From positions 1-6,426 of the forward strand of contig JAUVES010000039.1 in the NCBI GenBank assembly GCA_030594675.1: DNA of 6,426 bases, given 5' to 3'. How positions within the stretch are numbered: the first letter of the stretch is position 1; each line of letters begins with the position of its first letter. The notes beneath the pieces are model-generated. The model worked only from the letters and a program-made list of their open reading frames with translations. It was not told the origin of the DNA and did not search any database. The position numbers and the translations under genes were made by a program. The DNA comes from Candidatus Nanohaloarchaea archaeon (GTDB lineage: Archaea; EX4484-52; GLR71). Of the stretch, positions 1-6,014 are shown piece after piece.

Positions 1-10
1 AAAATTAATG

Positions 11-57
11 AAGCTCCCACCGTTCGCTTCGCTCACTCCGCAGCAAGCTGCGGGGTA
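11..57. repeat. GC-rich palindromic extragenic repeat
   Basis: Positions 35-44 pair with 47-56 (ten pairs, one of them G-T) around a two-base AA centre, so in practice a stem with a tetraloop. Just before it lies a tandem TTCGC TTCGC (around 23-32). The block is far richer in G+C than its surroundings and contains no plausible coding sequence. It looks like a dispersed REP-like element or a transcript-end hairpin of a gene to the left; neither can be settled without the rest of the genome. Confidence 0.55.
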
Positions 58-90
58 TCAAACCCAGAAAGAAACAAAATGACAGCAAAA

Positions 91-100
91 ACTAATAAAC
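91..100 (+). promoter_or_regulatory. weak TATA-like box before the coiled-coil gene
   Basis: The sequence actaataaac is centred about 25 nt before the ATG at 121. This is the same spacing seen at the other promoters of the window and would give a leaderless transcript from 121. The match to an archaeal TATA box is imperfect, so this is a supporting argument for the start choice rather than a firm promoter. Confidence 0.3.
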
Positions 101-120
101 ATGACCCAATAAATGATAAT

Positions 121-1446
121 ATGGGATTTCTGGAAAAACTATTCGGAAAAAAAGAAGGCAAAAAAGTTGAAGAAGAGCCGACAGCCATAGAGCTGGACCT
201 AAAAAAGGCAGGCACATGGCTAAAAGACGAGACAGAAGACTTCCTGAATACAACATCAAAAGAGACAGAACATGCCTTAAACGAGATAAAACGCAACCTG
301 AAAGAACTTGAACTCAGCCTGAAAGACCTTGAAAAAGCAAAACAGAAAGGTCATATAGAAGACAGGCCAAGAAAGCTTGCTCTTGACAACAGGACAGCAT
401 TTATAAGAAAAGCAAGAGCATTCATAAACAGCACAGACATCCCGGACTCAAAAGACACAAAAAAAGTCATGGAATTCTACAAGACCCTTATAGCCAGCAT
501 AAACACGCTTGTAAATAGCACAAGAAAGAACATCTACATGACAAACATGCTGTTCCCCCAAGAAGTGGCAGAGGTCACGGCCAGTTCAAAAAACTTAAGC
601 ACACTTGCAGAAGAGTCGCAAAAAGACATAAACAAGAACAAGACAAAAATAGATCCGATATTCAAGGCAGAAAAATACATACAAAACACTAAAGATCTCA
701 TAACTGAAAAAGAAACAGAAAACAAAGCGATGGACACCCATAAAAAAAACATAAAAAAACAGAAAGAAAAAGAAAAAAACATTGAAGAAGAAATAGAGCA
801 CCTAAACCAGGGAAAAGAGATAACTATCTTAAATCAGGAAAAAGAAAAGTTAAAAGAGACAGAAGAAGATACAGAAATAACAAGAAACAAGATACTCCAG
901 ATGTTCTCTCCAGTAACAAAGACGCTGAAAAAATACCAGAGATACTCAACTGGCCTGAACAGGGACGAGGAAAAAACCTTAGATACATACATAACCTCAC
1001 CATTAAAGGCTGCATCACAGGACACAGGCTTCAAAACCCTTGACAAGATTCTTGAAAACACAAATGACCTGATAGAAAAAGGAAGGATAAGCATAAAAGA
1101 CAAGCAGAAGCAAAAGATAACAGCATCATTAAACAAGCTTAAAGGTCACGATGCCCTAAGAGATCTCCTGACACAGTACACAGAAAAAAATAAAGAGAAA
1201 GATACCTTAAGCAAAAAGATAAGAGACACAAAGATTAACAGAGAGATAGAAGCAAAGAAACACGAGCTTACAGCTATAAAAAACACAGCAGACAATGAAG
1301 AAGAAAACATTGAAAAAACAGAAAATGCCATAAAAGATATCAACAAAAACATAGAAGCGAACATAAAAGAAACAGAAACTGTATTAAGCAGAATATCAGG
1401 CAAAGAAGTGACAATAAAAAATACAACAATAAAATCAATAGCTTAA
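121..1446 (+). CDS. charged coiled-coil protein, unknown function
   Basis: I do not recognise a named family. From the ATG at 121 the protein is 441 residues, rich in Lys and Glu, with no cysteine, no signal peptide and no membrane segment, so it should be cytoplasmic. The order is a short N-terminus (MGFLEKLFGKK), a helical stretch (about residues 22-76), a helical region around 90-165, a long charged coiled coil (about 166-261), a less charged helical linker (about 262-347) and a second coiled coil (about 348-426). Two coiled coils around a linker could fold back on each other, as in SMC-like or scaffold proteins, but no ATPase motif is present. An in-frame ATG at 79 would add 14 polar residues; I prefer 121 because MGFxxKLFGKK is a common protein start and a TATA-like box lies 25 nt before it. 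The lipoprotein gene follows 28 nt downstream in the same direction. Confidence 0.8.
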   Translation: MGFLEKLFGKKEGKKVEEEPTAIELDLKKAGTWLKDETEDFLNTTSKETEHALNEIKRNLKELELSLKDLEKAKQKGHIEDRPRKLALDNRTAFIRKARAFINSTDIPDSKDTKKVMEFYKTLIASINTLVNSTRKNIYMTNMLFPQEVAEVTASSKNLSTLAEESQKDINKNKTKIDPIFKAEKYIQNTKDLITEKETENKAMDTHKKNIKKQKEKEKNIEEEIEHLNQGKEITILNQEKEKLKETEEDTEITRNKILQMFSPVTKTLKKYQRYSTGLNRDEEKTLDTYITSPLKAASQDTGFKTLDKILENTNDLIEKGRISIKDKQKQKITASLNKLKGHDALRDLLTQYTEKNKEKDTLSKKIRDTKINREIEAKKHELTAIKNTADNEEENIEKTENAIKDINKNIEANIKETETVLSRISGKEVTIKNTTIKSIA

Positions 1447-1457
1447 TATATAAAAAA
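1445..1457 (+). promoter_or_regulatory. TATA box of the lipoprotein gene
   Basis: TATATAA at 1447-1453 lies directly after the TAA of the coiled-coil gene and is centred 25 nt before the ATG at 1475. This is the distance from an archaeal TATA box to the transcription start, so the mRNA would begin at or next to the start codon. There is no Shine-Dalgarno sequence in front of the gene, which agrees with a leaderless message. Confidence 0.6.
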
Positions 1458-1474
1458 GCATAAAATTTAATAAG

Positions 1475-2275
1475 ATGATTCCTATGAAAGACAGAAACAA
1501 CACCCTGATGACTTGTATAGCAATATTACTCCTGACCATTGCTATATCTGGCTGTACAGACAGCGAAAATAAAAACAGTTCCACACCCCAGACATCCACA
1601 GGCGACGAGATCCAAAACAAAGAACAAGACACAGTAAATACAGACATCAAAACAGAACTGAAAAACATCTTCAGCAAAAAAGACAGCCTGGAATATAAGG
1701 TTAGTCACACTACGAAGCTTACAGGCACAGGAGAACAGAAGATGACACAATACATAAAAGGAGAAAACATGAGGGTGGATATGATAATAGAAGATATAGA
1801 AACAAGAACATACATACTTGGAACCTCTTCCATGTACACATGCAGCAAACCAGAAGGAGAATGGTCATGTATAGGATTTGACACACCACAGGAAAGCAGC
1901 ACATCAGACCAGGCATTAACAGATTTTACAGAAGAGACAGACTTATACGAGATAAAATACTTAAGCACAAGAAATATTGCTGGAACATCAGCAAAATGCT
2001 TCAGCATGAAAAATACAGCAGAAAATGTAGCTATCGAATACTGCATCAGCCCAGAAGGTGTCCCTTTATATACAAAAACAACAATGAACGAAATTACAAT
2101 GGAAATGACAGCCACAAGCTATTCAACTTCAGTATCTGACTCAGACTTCACGCTTCCTGCAGAACCTGTAGATATGAGCAACCTGATGGGAAACATGGCA
2201 TCAGACCCATGCAGCATCTGCGATATGTTGCCTGAAGAATCAAGACAGGAATGCCTTGATAGCTGCAGTCAATAA
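1475..2275 (+). CDS. Cys-rich lipoprotein, probable LolA-like fold
   Basis: The 266-residue protein opens with a short basic part, a hydrophobic stretch (about 11-25) and a lipobox ISGC with the modified Cys at 27, so it should be exported and lipid-anchored on the outer face of the membrane. A Ser/Thr/Asn/Gln-rich linker (28-55) follows. Residues about 70-232 alternate in beta-strand fashion (YKVSHTTKL, QYIKGENMRVDMI, RTYILGTSSMYTC) and finish with SDFTLPAEPVD, a pattern I associate with archaeal lipoproteins of the LolA/LppX-like superfamily; this is a fold guess, not a proven match. Cysteines 123, 132, 175 and 190 could form two disulfides. The C-terminal tail carries CxxC (246, 249) and CxxxC (260, 264). 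ATG at 1484 (residue 4) is an alternative start, but 1475 fits the TATA spacing. The Fe-S scaffold gene follows after 23 nt, probably in one transcript. Confidence 0.8.
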   Translation: MIPMKDRNNTLMTCIAILLLTIAISGCTDSENKNSSTPQTSTGDEIQNKEQDTVNTDIKTELKNIFSKKDSLEYKVSHTTKLTGTGEQKMTQYIKGENMRVDMIIEDIETRTYILGTSSMYTCSKPEGEWSCIGFDTPQESSTSDQALTDFTEETDLYEIKYLSTRNIAGTSAKCFSMKNTAENVAIEYCISPEGVPLYTKTTMNEITMEMTATSYSTSVSDSDFTLPAEPVDMSNLMGNMASDPCSICDMLPEESRQECLDSCSQ

Positions 2276-2282
2276 AAGACAA

Positions 2283-2290
2283 GAGGGAGA
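2283..2290 (+). promoter_or_regulatory. Shine-Dalgarno site of the scaffold gene
   Basis: GAGGGAGA ends eight bases before the ATG at 2299. It lies in the 23-nt gap behind the lipoprotein stop, with no room for a separate promoter of the kind seen elsewhere in the window, which supports co-transcription of the two genes and an internal, leadered start for the second. Confidence 0.55.
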
Positions 2291-2298
2291 AATAAATT

Positions 2299-2667
2299 AT
2301 GTACTCAGAAAAAGTGATGGATCATTTCAAAAACCCAAGAAACATGGGAGTGATAGAAAACCCTGATGGCACAGGAGCAGTAGGAAACCCTATCTGCGAT
2401 GACACCACGAAAATGACAATAAAAGTCAAAGACAGCATAATCACAGATATAATGTTTGAAACATTCGGATGTGCAGCTGCCGTGGCATCCGCATCTCTGC
2501 TGACAGAAGAAGTAAAAGGAAAGACAATAGATGAAGCGGAAAAGATAGAGATAAAAGACATTCTCAAAGAGCTCGGAGGCCTCCCGGAAATAAAGGAGCA
2601 CTGCTCAAACATGGCTCTTGAAAGCCTCAAAAAAGCTATAGAAGATTACAGGAAAAAGCAGTCTTAA
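2299..2667 (+). CDS. IscU/NifU N-terminal-type Fe-S cluster scaffold
   Basis: A 122-residue cytoplasmic protein covering a complete IscU/NifU_N domain. Members receive sulfur from a cysteine desulfurase, assemble a [2Fe-2S] or [4Fe-4S] cluster and hand it to apoproteins. It starts with the family signature YSEKVMDHFKNPRNMG and keeps the three cluster cysteines: Cys33 (GNPIC), Cys58 (FETFGCAAA) and Cys102 (EHCSNMA). Asp35 matches the conserved Asp two residues after the first Cys, but the intervening Gly of the usual CGD is Asp here (CDD). The LPPVK chaperone-binding motif of bacterial IscU reads LPEIK. There is no C-terminal NifU thioredoxin-like domain. No desulfurase (IscS/NifS) is in the window. 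It has its own Shine-Dalgarno site, is probably co-transcribed with the lipoprotein, and its stop overlaps the stop of the converging gene. Confidence 0.92.
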   Translation: MYSEKVMDHFKNPRNMGVIENPDGTGAVGNPICDDTTKMTIKVKDSIITDIMFETFGCAAAVASASLLTEEVKGKTIDEAEKIEIKDILKELGGLPEIKEHCSNMALESLKKAIEDYRKKQS

Positions 2668-3161
2668 AGAAAGACACCAAACATATCCTTTACATAGTTT
2701 CTGCTAATACCTTCAAAAAGAACAGTAAGCCCTTTCTTATTGCCCCCGACTTGTATTCCATATTTCTTATAAGAACACACGCAGTGAACACAGGTAAAAT
2801 CACCATAAGATAACCAGAACGATTTCAAATCCTCAATTCTATCAATATAATCCTCCTTAAAATCCGCAACCTTACACAAATGATACGGTCCCTCAACATC
2901 CACTACAGAACCACTACCTGATTCGGAACGGCCAAGACGCTTTGCAACTTTACCAATAAAACTATTCATCTTCAGACTGCCATCAAGATACACATTAACA
3001 TCATCATAGTCATTTTCCTCAGCAATCAAAAGACATTTCCACAGCTTATCAACAGTATCAAGATTATTAACAATGTTGAAATGCGCAGGTATGCCTGCAT
3101 GAACCTTTCCAACAGGTTCAACAAGATATACTCTTTTGTTGCCACCGTAAGAATACAACAT
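2664..3161 (-). CDS. unknown protein with CxxCxC cluster
   Basis: I do not recognise this 165-residue protein. It is soluble, with no signal peptide or membrane helix. The N-terminal half looks alpha/beta (KRVYLVEPVGKV, DYDDVNVYLDG). A Gly/Ser stretch (81-85) precedes a second half with GPYHLCKVADF, FWLSYGDFTCVHCVC and GIQVGGNKKGLTVLFEG. Cys124, Cys127 and Cys129 form CVHCVC; with Cys43 and Cys96 they could bind a metal or an Fe-S cluster, but nothing proves this. A TTG at 3176 would add five residues; I choose the ATG at 3161 because a palindromic TATA box is centred 24 nt before it. The gene lies 27 nt behind the DNA glycosylase on the same strand, so a repair-linked role is possible but unproven. 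Its 3' end overlaps the stop codon of the Fe-S scaffold gene. Confidence 0.72.
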   Translation of the reverse strand: MLYSYGGNKRVYLVEPVGKVHAGIPAHFNIVNNLDTVDKLWKCLLIAEENDYDDVNVYLDGSLKMNSFIGKVAKRLGRSESGSGSVVDVEGPYHLCKVADFKEDYIDRIEDLKSFWLSYGDFTCVHCVCSYKKYGIQVGGNKKGLTVLFEGISRNYVKDMFGVFL

Positions 3162-3180
3162 ATATACAATTATCAAAGAT

Positions 3181-3190
3181 ATTATATATT
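3181..3190 (-). promoter_or_regulatory. TATA box of the CxxCxC gene
   Basis: The near-palindrome attatatatt reads AATATATAAT on the minus strand and is centred 24-25 nt before the ATG at 3161. Its first bases overlap the TAA stop (3189-3191) of the glycosylase gene. The position predicts a leaderless transcript and favours the ATG over the TTG at 3176. Confidence 0.55.
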
Positions 3191-3989
3191 AGTTGTCATA
3201 AAGAAACTTCTGCAGATACACCTCACAAAGACCTTTGTACCTGCCCCAATGGTTCTGGGCAAATGCACGTATATCCTTATCAGAAGAAATATCCACCCCG
3301 TAATCATTCCTTATTATCTTTTTAATAAGAGAATCAACATAGAAAAAATCATACTGCCTCTTCTGGAAAAGCATAAAGATATCAATAGAATACGGGCCTA
3401 TACCAACAACAGACGATAGCCGATAAGCATCATCAACAATATCCTTACCTTTCATAAACATTGCAACATTCTCAATATAGGCAGCCCTGTACCCAACACC
3501 GCATCCGGAAAGCAAAGAAGTGTCATCAAGAATATCAGAAGCAGAAGGAAATGCACCTCCGTAAACCTCAACAATCTTCAAAACCATCTTTTTATACTGT
3601 GAAAAGCTCACATTCTGGGAGCAGATAATAGACACAAGCGCCTCAAAATCAGTAAATGCAGAAAGCAGCCGATTCCCATGTATTCCATCCATAAAACCAG
3701 AAAGAATCTTATCATCTGAACAGATTGTATAAAAGTCTGAAAGGTTGTCCATGGTGCCTAAACAATATGCAACCCTTTCTTTGATCCCTTCCAAAACATC
3801 AGAATCCAAAGTTGCATCCAGATCCACAATAATCTCAGAACCAGACTGGGAAAACGACATAGTGACTAACTCACCACCAATCCTGATAACCCGTGAAGAT
3901 AAAGAGGAAAAAAAGAAAAAGAATGGCTGGTGCCTAATAATCTTATCCAGACAAAAATCCTCCGAAACAGGCAACACAATCTGATCCAT
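3189..3989 (-). CDS. HhH-GPD DNA glycosylase, AlkA/OGG-like
   Basis: A 266-residue cytoplasmic base-excision repair enzyme that flips out a damaged base and cuts its glycosidic bond. Residues about 4-100 match the N-terminal OGG/AlkA-type domain in layout (FCLDKIIRHQPF near the start). Residues 105-266 are the HhH-GPD core: FEALVSIICSQNVSF (115-129), SGCGVGYRAAYIENVA (161-176), the helix-hairpin-helix VVGIGPYSIDIFML (194-207) and the Gly/Pro-Asp loop ending in YVDSLIKK, where Asp219 is the catalytic Asp. The last helix, HWGRYKGLCEVYLQKFL, resembles the AlkA C-terminus. Tyr200 sits where bifunctional OGG1/EndoIII enzymes have the Schiff-base Lys, so a monofunctional glycosylase of 3-methyladenine type is expected. 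No [4Fe-4S] Cys cluster follows. A run of five Phe (23-27) is unusual. The ATG at 3989 lies 26 nt behind a TATA box. Exact lesion specificity cannot be read from the sequence. Confidence 0.85.
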   Translation of the reverse strand: MDQIVLPVSEDFCLDKIIRHQPFFFFFSSLSSRVIRIGGELVTMSFSQSGSEIIVDLDATLDSDVLEGIKERVAYCLGTMDNLSDFYTICSDDKILSGFMDGIHGNRLLSAFTDFEALVSIICSQNVSFSQYKKMVLKIVEVYGGAFPSASDILDDTSLLSGCGVGYRAAYIENVAMFMKGKDIVDDAYRLSSVVGIGPYSIDIFMLFQKRQYDFFYVDSLIKKIIRNDYGVDISSDKDIRAFAQNHWGRYKGLCEVYLQKFLYDN

Positions 3990-4010
3990 AGAAAAAAATA
4001 CAGCGCAAGA

Positions 4011-4018
4011 TATTTATA
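4011..4018. promoter_or_regulatory. TATA box in the 58-bp divergent spacer
   Basis: TATTTATA on the plus strand reads TATAAATA on the minus strand. It is centred 26 nt before the glycosylase ATG (3989), predicting a leaderless transcript in that direction. Read to the right, the same box would start transcription near 4040, giving a leader of about eight bases before the ATG at 4048. The other AT-rich stretch, tttaataaat (4028-4037), is only about 16 nt from that ATG, too close for a normal TATA box. One shared box for both genes is therefore plausible. Confidence 0.5.
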
Positions 4019-4047
4019 GTAATCGATTTAATAAATAGAAGATAGTA

Positions 4048-5157
4048 ATGAAAGTAATAACACTTCTACTGATACTGATTATACTCACAGCATCACCAAT
4101 ATACGCACAAGAGATACTGGAATGCACAGACAACAAGATAGATGTCCACTATTTCTACAGCACCGGCTGCTCTCATTGCGCAAATGTAAGGCCTTTGATA
4201 GACAAGATAAAAGAAGATAAAAACACATATCCTGATATCGAAATTTACATCCACGAGACACATGATGAAGATGACCACAACCTATTCAATACAGCATGCA
4301 GCATTTTCAACATCCAAAGCAAAGGAGTCCCTCTTGTAATAATAGGCGACACTTACTATCAGGGAGACAAAGAGATACTTGAAAACCTGAAAAAAAGAAT
4401 AACAGTAGATAAAAATTTCAACGATTACACCTGCCAGCTCCTATGTCATGGCATACAAAATGTAACAATAGAAGAAAACCCAGATACACAAATAACATGG
4501 CCTTTAGTAATAACAAGCGGTCTTATTGACGGCATAAATCCATGCGCATTTGCTGTCCTCATCTTCCTTACAGCAACGCTCATAGCAATCGGAAACAAGA
4601 GAAAGATGATCATAACAGGCACAGTCTACATAATAGCAGTATATATGACATACTTTGTTGCAGGCATCGGCCTCCTCTCAGTAATACAGTACGCAGGCAT
4701 TACAAAAAGCATCTACACTCTTGCAGCATCAATAGCAATCATATTCGGGCTAATAAACATAAAAGATTTTTTCTGGCACGGCAAAGGCATAAGCCTCAAA
4801 ATACCGCAAAGCAAGAAAGCCACAATATCAAGATATGCAAAAAGAGCAACAATACCTTCAGCAATAGTCCTCGGATTCTTAGTATCAATGTTTGAGCTCC
4901 CATGCACAGGAGGCATATACTTTGCAATAATAGGCCTCTTGTCAAGCAAGATGACACAGGCCGCAGCAATCCCCTACCTTCTTGTCTACAACTTTTTCTT
5001 CATCCTGCCATTGATTATAATTCTCATAGCAGTCTATAAAGGCACAGACCCAAAGACTTTGGAAAAATTAAGGCTGAGCGAAAGAAAATGGATGAAGCTT
5101 GCATTAGGAACACTGATGATACTTCTGGGAATAGCAATGCTGGGTGGATATATTTAA
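4048..5157 (+). CDS. thioredoxin-CcdA/DsbD-type membrane fusion protein
   Basis: A 369-residue membrane protein. Residues 1-20 form a signal peptide (hydrophobic core, then SPIYA). Residues about 30-122 are a thioredoxin-like domain outside the membrane, with the active site CSHC (41-44) and the cis-Pro region KGVPLVII (Pro95). Extra cysteines are at 26, 84, 129 and 133, the last two as CxxxC just before the membrane. Residues 150-366 hold about six transmembrane helices of the CcdA/DsbD family, including the two diagnostic redox cysteines: Cys166 in DGINPCAF and Cys286 in ELPCTGG. Such proteins take electrons from cytoplasmic thioredoxin and pass them across the membrane to reduce or isomerise disulfides; here the acceptor domain is fused in front, the reverse order of the C-terminal thioredoxin of DsbD. 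Divergent from the glycosylase with 58 bp between; no cytochrome c maturation gene is visible. The ATG at 4048 begins the signal peptide directly, so the start is secure. Confidence 0.9.
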   Translation: MKVITLLLILIILTASPIYAQEILECTDNKIDVHYFYSTGCSHCANVRPLIDKIKEDKNTYPDIEIYIHETHDEDDHNLFNTACSIFNIQSKGVPLVIIGDTYYQGDKEILENLKKRITVDKNFNDYTCQLLCHGIQNVTIEENPDTQITWPLVITSGLIDGINPCAFAVLIFLTATLIAIGNKRKMIITGTVYIIAVYMTYFVAGIGLLSVIQYAGITKSIYTLAASIAIIFGLINIKDFFWHGKGISLKIPQSKKATISRYAKRATIPSAIVLGFLVSMFELPCTGGIYFAIIGLLSSKMTQAAAIPYLLVYNFFFILPLIIILIAVYKGTDPKTLEKLRLSERKWMKLALGTLMILLGIAMLGGYI

Positions 5158-5222
5158 TAATTCTCACTCCAAAATACGGGCATTTTATAGACAAAATTCC
5201 GTATAACTCCTAGTTAGTTGCA

Positions 5223-5243
5223 ATTGACGGGCGAGCTAAGAAC
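5223..5243. repeat. short repeat GACGGGCGAGCTAA beside the PHP gene
   Basis: The 85-bp convergent gap 5158-5242 holds GACGGGCGAGCTAA at 5226-5239. A near copy, GACGGCGAGCTAA (one G fewer), lies at 6198-6210 on the other side of the PHP gene. AAATTCCG precedes both, at 5194-5201 and 6191-6198, with 24 bases between the two words on the left and a one-base overlap on the right. ACGGGC alone also occurs at 5176-5181 and 6248-6253. No clear terminator hairpin or long T-run is visible in this gap. Confidence 0.4.
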
Positions 5244-5974
5244 TACGATATCAATTCATGACATAAAAGATTATTTTCATCAATAAACTGATAAACATTA
5301 TTTAAATCCCCCAACGTTTCAGCTGTATGTGCATCTGTTCCAGCAACAACTTTGACCTGTTTATTCACCAACTCTTTCAATAATTTTTTAGAAAAGTGCT
5401 TATAGTAATCTAAACCATCTCTAGTATTTCTACCCACTCCTCGACGTGGATGAAACTCTGACTGATTAAGTTCTATAAAAATATCATTATCTGACAATAA
5501 TTTTGCAAGCTTTTTTTCCTTCCGTTTATAATTTTTCTGCAAATCATTATGTGCAAGACCTACAGGTATTGTTAACTGATTCCTAATTTTAATTATTTCA
5601 TCAATATCTCTTTTACCAACCGGACCCCAATATTCATTTTCAGTATTAACATATTCAAAAAGAACATAATCAAATTTATTTAAAATATCAAATGGCAGAT
5701 CAGATGGGTTTACACCATAAATTTTTGAGGCATCTATTTCTATACCAATTTTCAAATCTATGTCTTCTAAAGACTGTTGAATTCCTCTAAGATCTTCTAG
5801 ATATTCTTCTAGGCAAGAAGTTATTTGATATTCATTGGATAATTTCCTTGAGAATGCATGATCACATATACCAATTACTTCTAAATTTTTAGCCTTAGCA
5901 ATTTTGACTAGCTGTTCTGGTGAAAAAGCACCATCTGAATAACTTGTGTGTGTATGAAGATTATGATATTTCAT
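5243..5974 (-). CDS. PHP-family metal-dependent phosphoesterase
   Basis: A 243-residue cytoplasmic protein that is one complete PHP domain. PHP enzymes use two or three metal ions to hydrolyse phosphoesters; members include histidinol phosphatases, nucleases and the proofreading domain of DNA polymerases. Visible motifs: HTHTSYSDG with His7, His9 and Asp14; ICDHA with Asp38 and His39; GIEID with Glu79; GLAHND with His142; ELNQ around Asn169; GTDAHT with Asp214 and His216. The usual DYVIGSVH motif reads DYVLFEYVN (102-110), so that His ligand seems absent and Glu107 or Asn110 may replace it. Substrate cannot be told; a free-standing PHP protein of this length is often annotated as histidinol-phosphatase-like, but no his gene is near. 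It has a strong promoter and a Shine-Dalgarno site. Base composition differs from genes to its left, suggesting a separate history. Confidence 0.85.
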   Translation of the reverse strand: MKYHNLHTHTSYSDGAFSPEQLVKIAKAKNLEVIGICDHAFSRKLSNEYQITSCLEEYLEDLRGIQQSLEDIDLKIGIEIDASKIYGVNPSDLPFDILNKFDYVLFEYVNTENEYWGPVGKRDIDEIIKIRNQLTIPVGLAHNDLQKNYKRKEKKLAKLLSDNDIFIELNQSEFHPRRGVGRNTRDGLDYYKHFSKKLLKELVNKQVKVVAGTDAHTAETLGDLNNVYQFIDENNLLCHELIS

Positions 5975-5978
5975 ATTA

Positions 5979-5984
5979 TCCCTC
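5979..5984 (-). promoter_or_regulatory. Shine-Dalgarno site of the PHP gene
   Basis: GAGGGA on the minus strand, four bases before the ATG at 5974. Unlike the glycosylase, CxxCxC and lipoprotein genes, this one has a leader: the TATA box at 6015-6023 predicts a start near 5992, about 18 nt before the ATG, which just leaves room for this site. Confidence 0.55.
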
Positions 5985-6014
5985 TTGCAATTATTGTTAT
6001 TACTATCAGATAAT

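Noticed and set aside
1..60. CRISPR repeat candidate at the palindrome
   Set aside because: There is a single unit, with no spacer-repeat periodicity in the window.
1705..2115. Long minus-strand frames opposite the coiled-coil and lipoprotein genes
   Set aside because: They are mirror frames caused by A-rich coding sequence (Phe/Leu/Ser/Val-rich products), with no motif or start signal of their own.
3081..3419. A 112-codon open frame on the plus strand across the gap between the two minus-strand genes
   Set aside because: It overlaps the glycosylase and CxxCxC genes on the opposite strand, spans their promoter, and its protein has no recognisable domain.
4542..4895. A 117-codon plus-strand frame inside the thioredoxin-CcdA gene
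   Set aside because: It is out of frame within a strongly supported gene; its His/Asn/Ser/Lys-rich product is what frame-shifted A/C-rich sequence gives.
5223..5240. TTGACGGGCG recalls the conserved GACGGGCGGTG of 16S rRNA
   Set aside because: The match stops after about eight bases and no rRNA sequence surrounds it.
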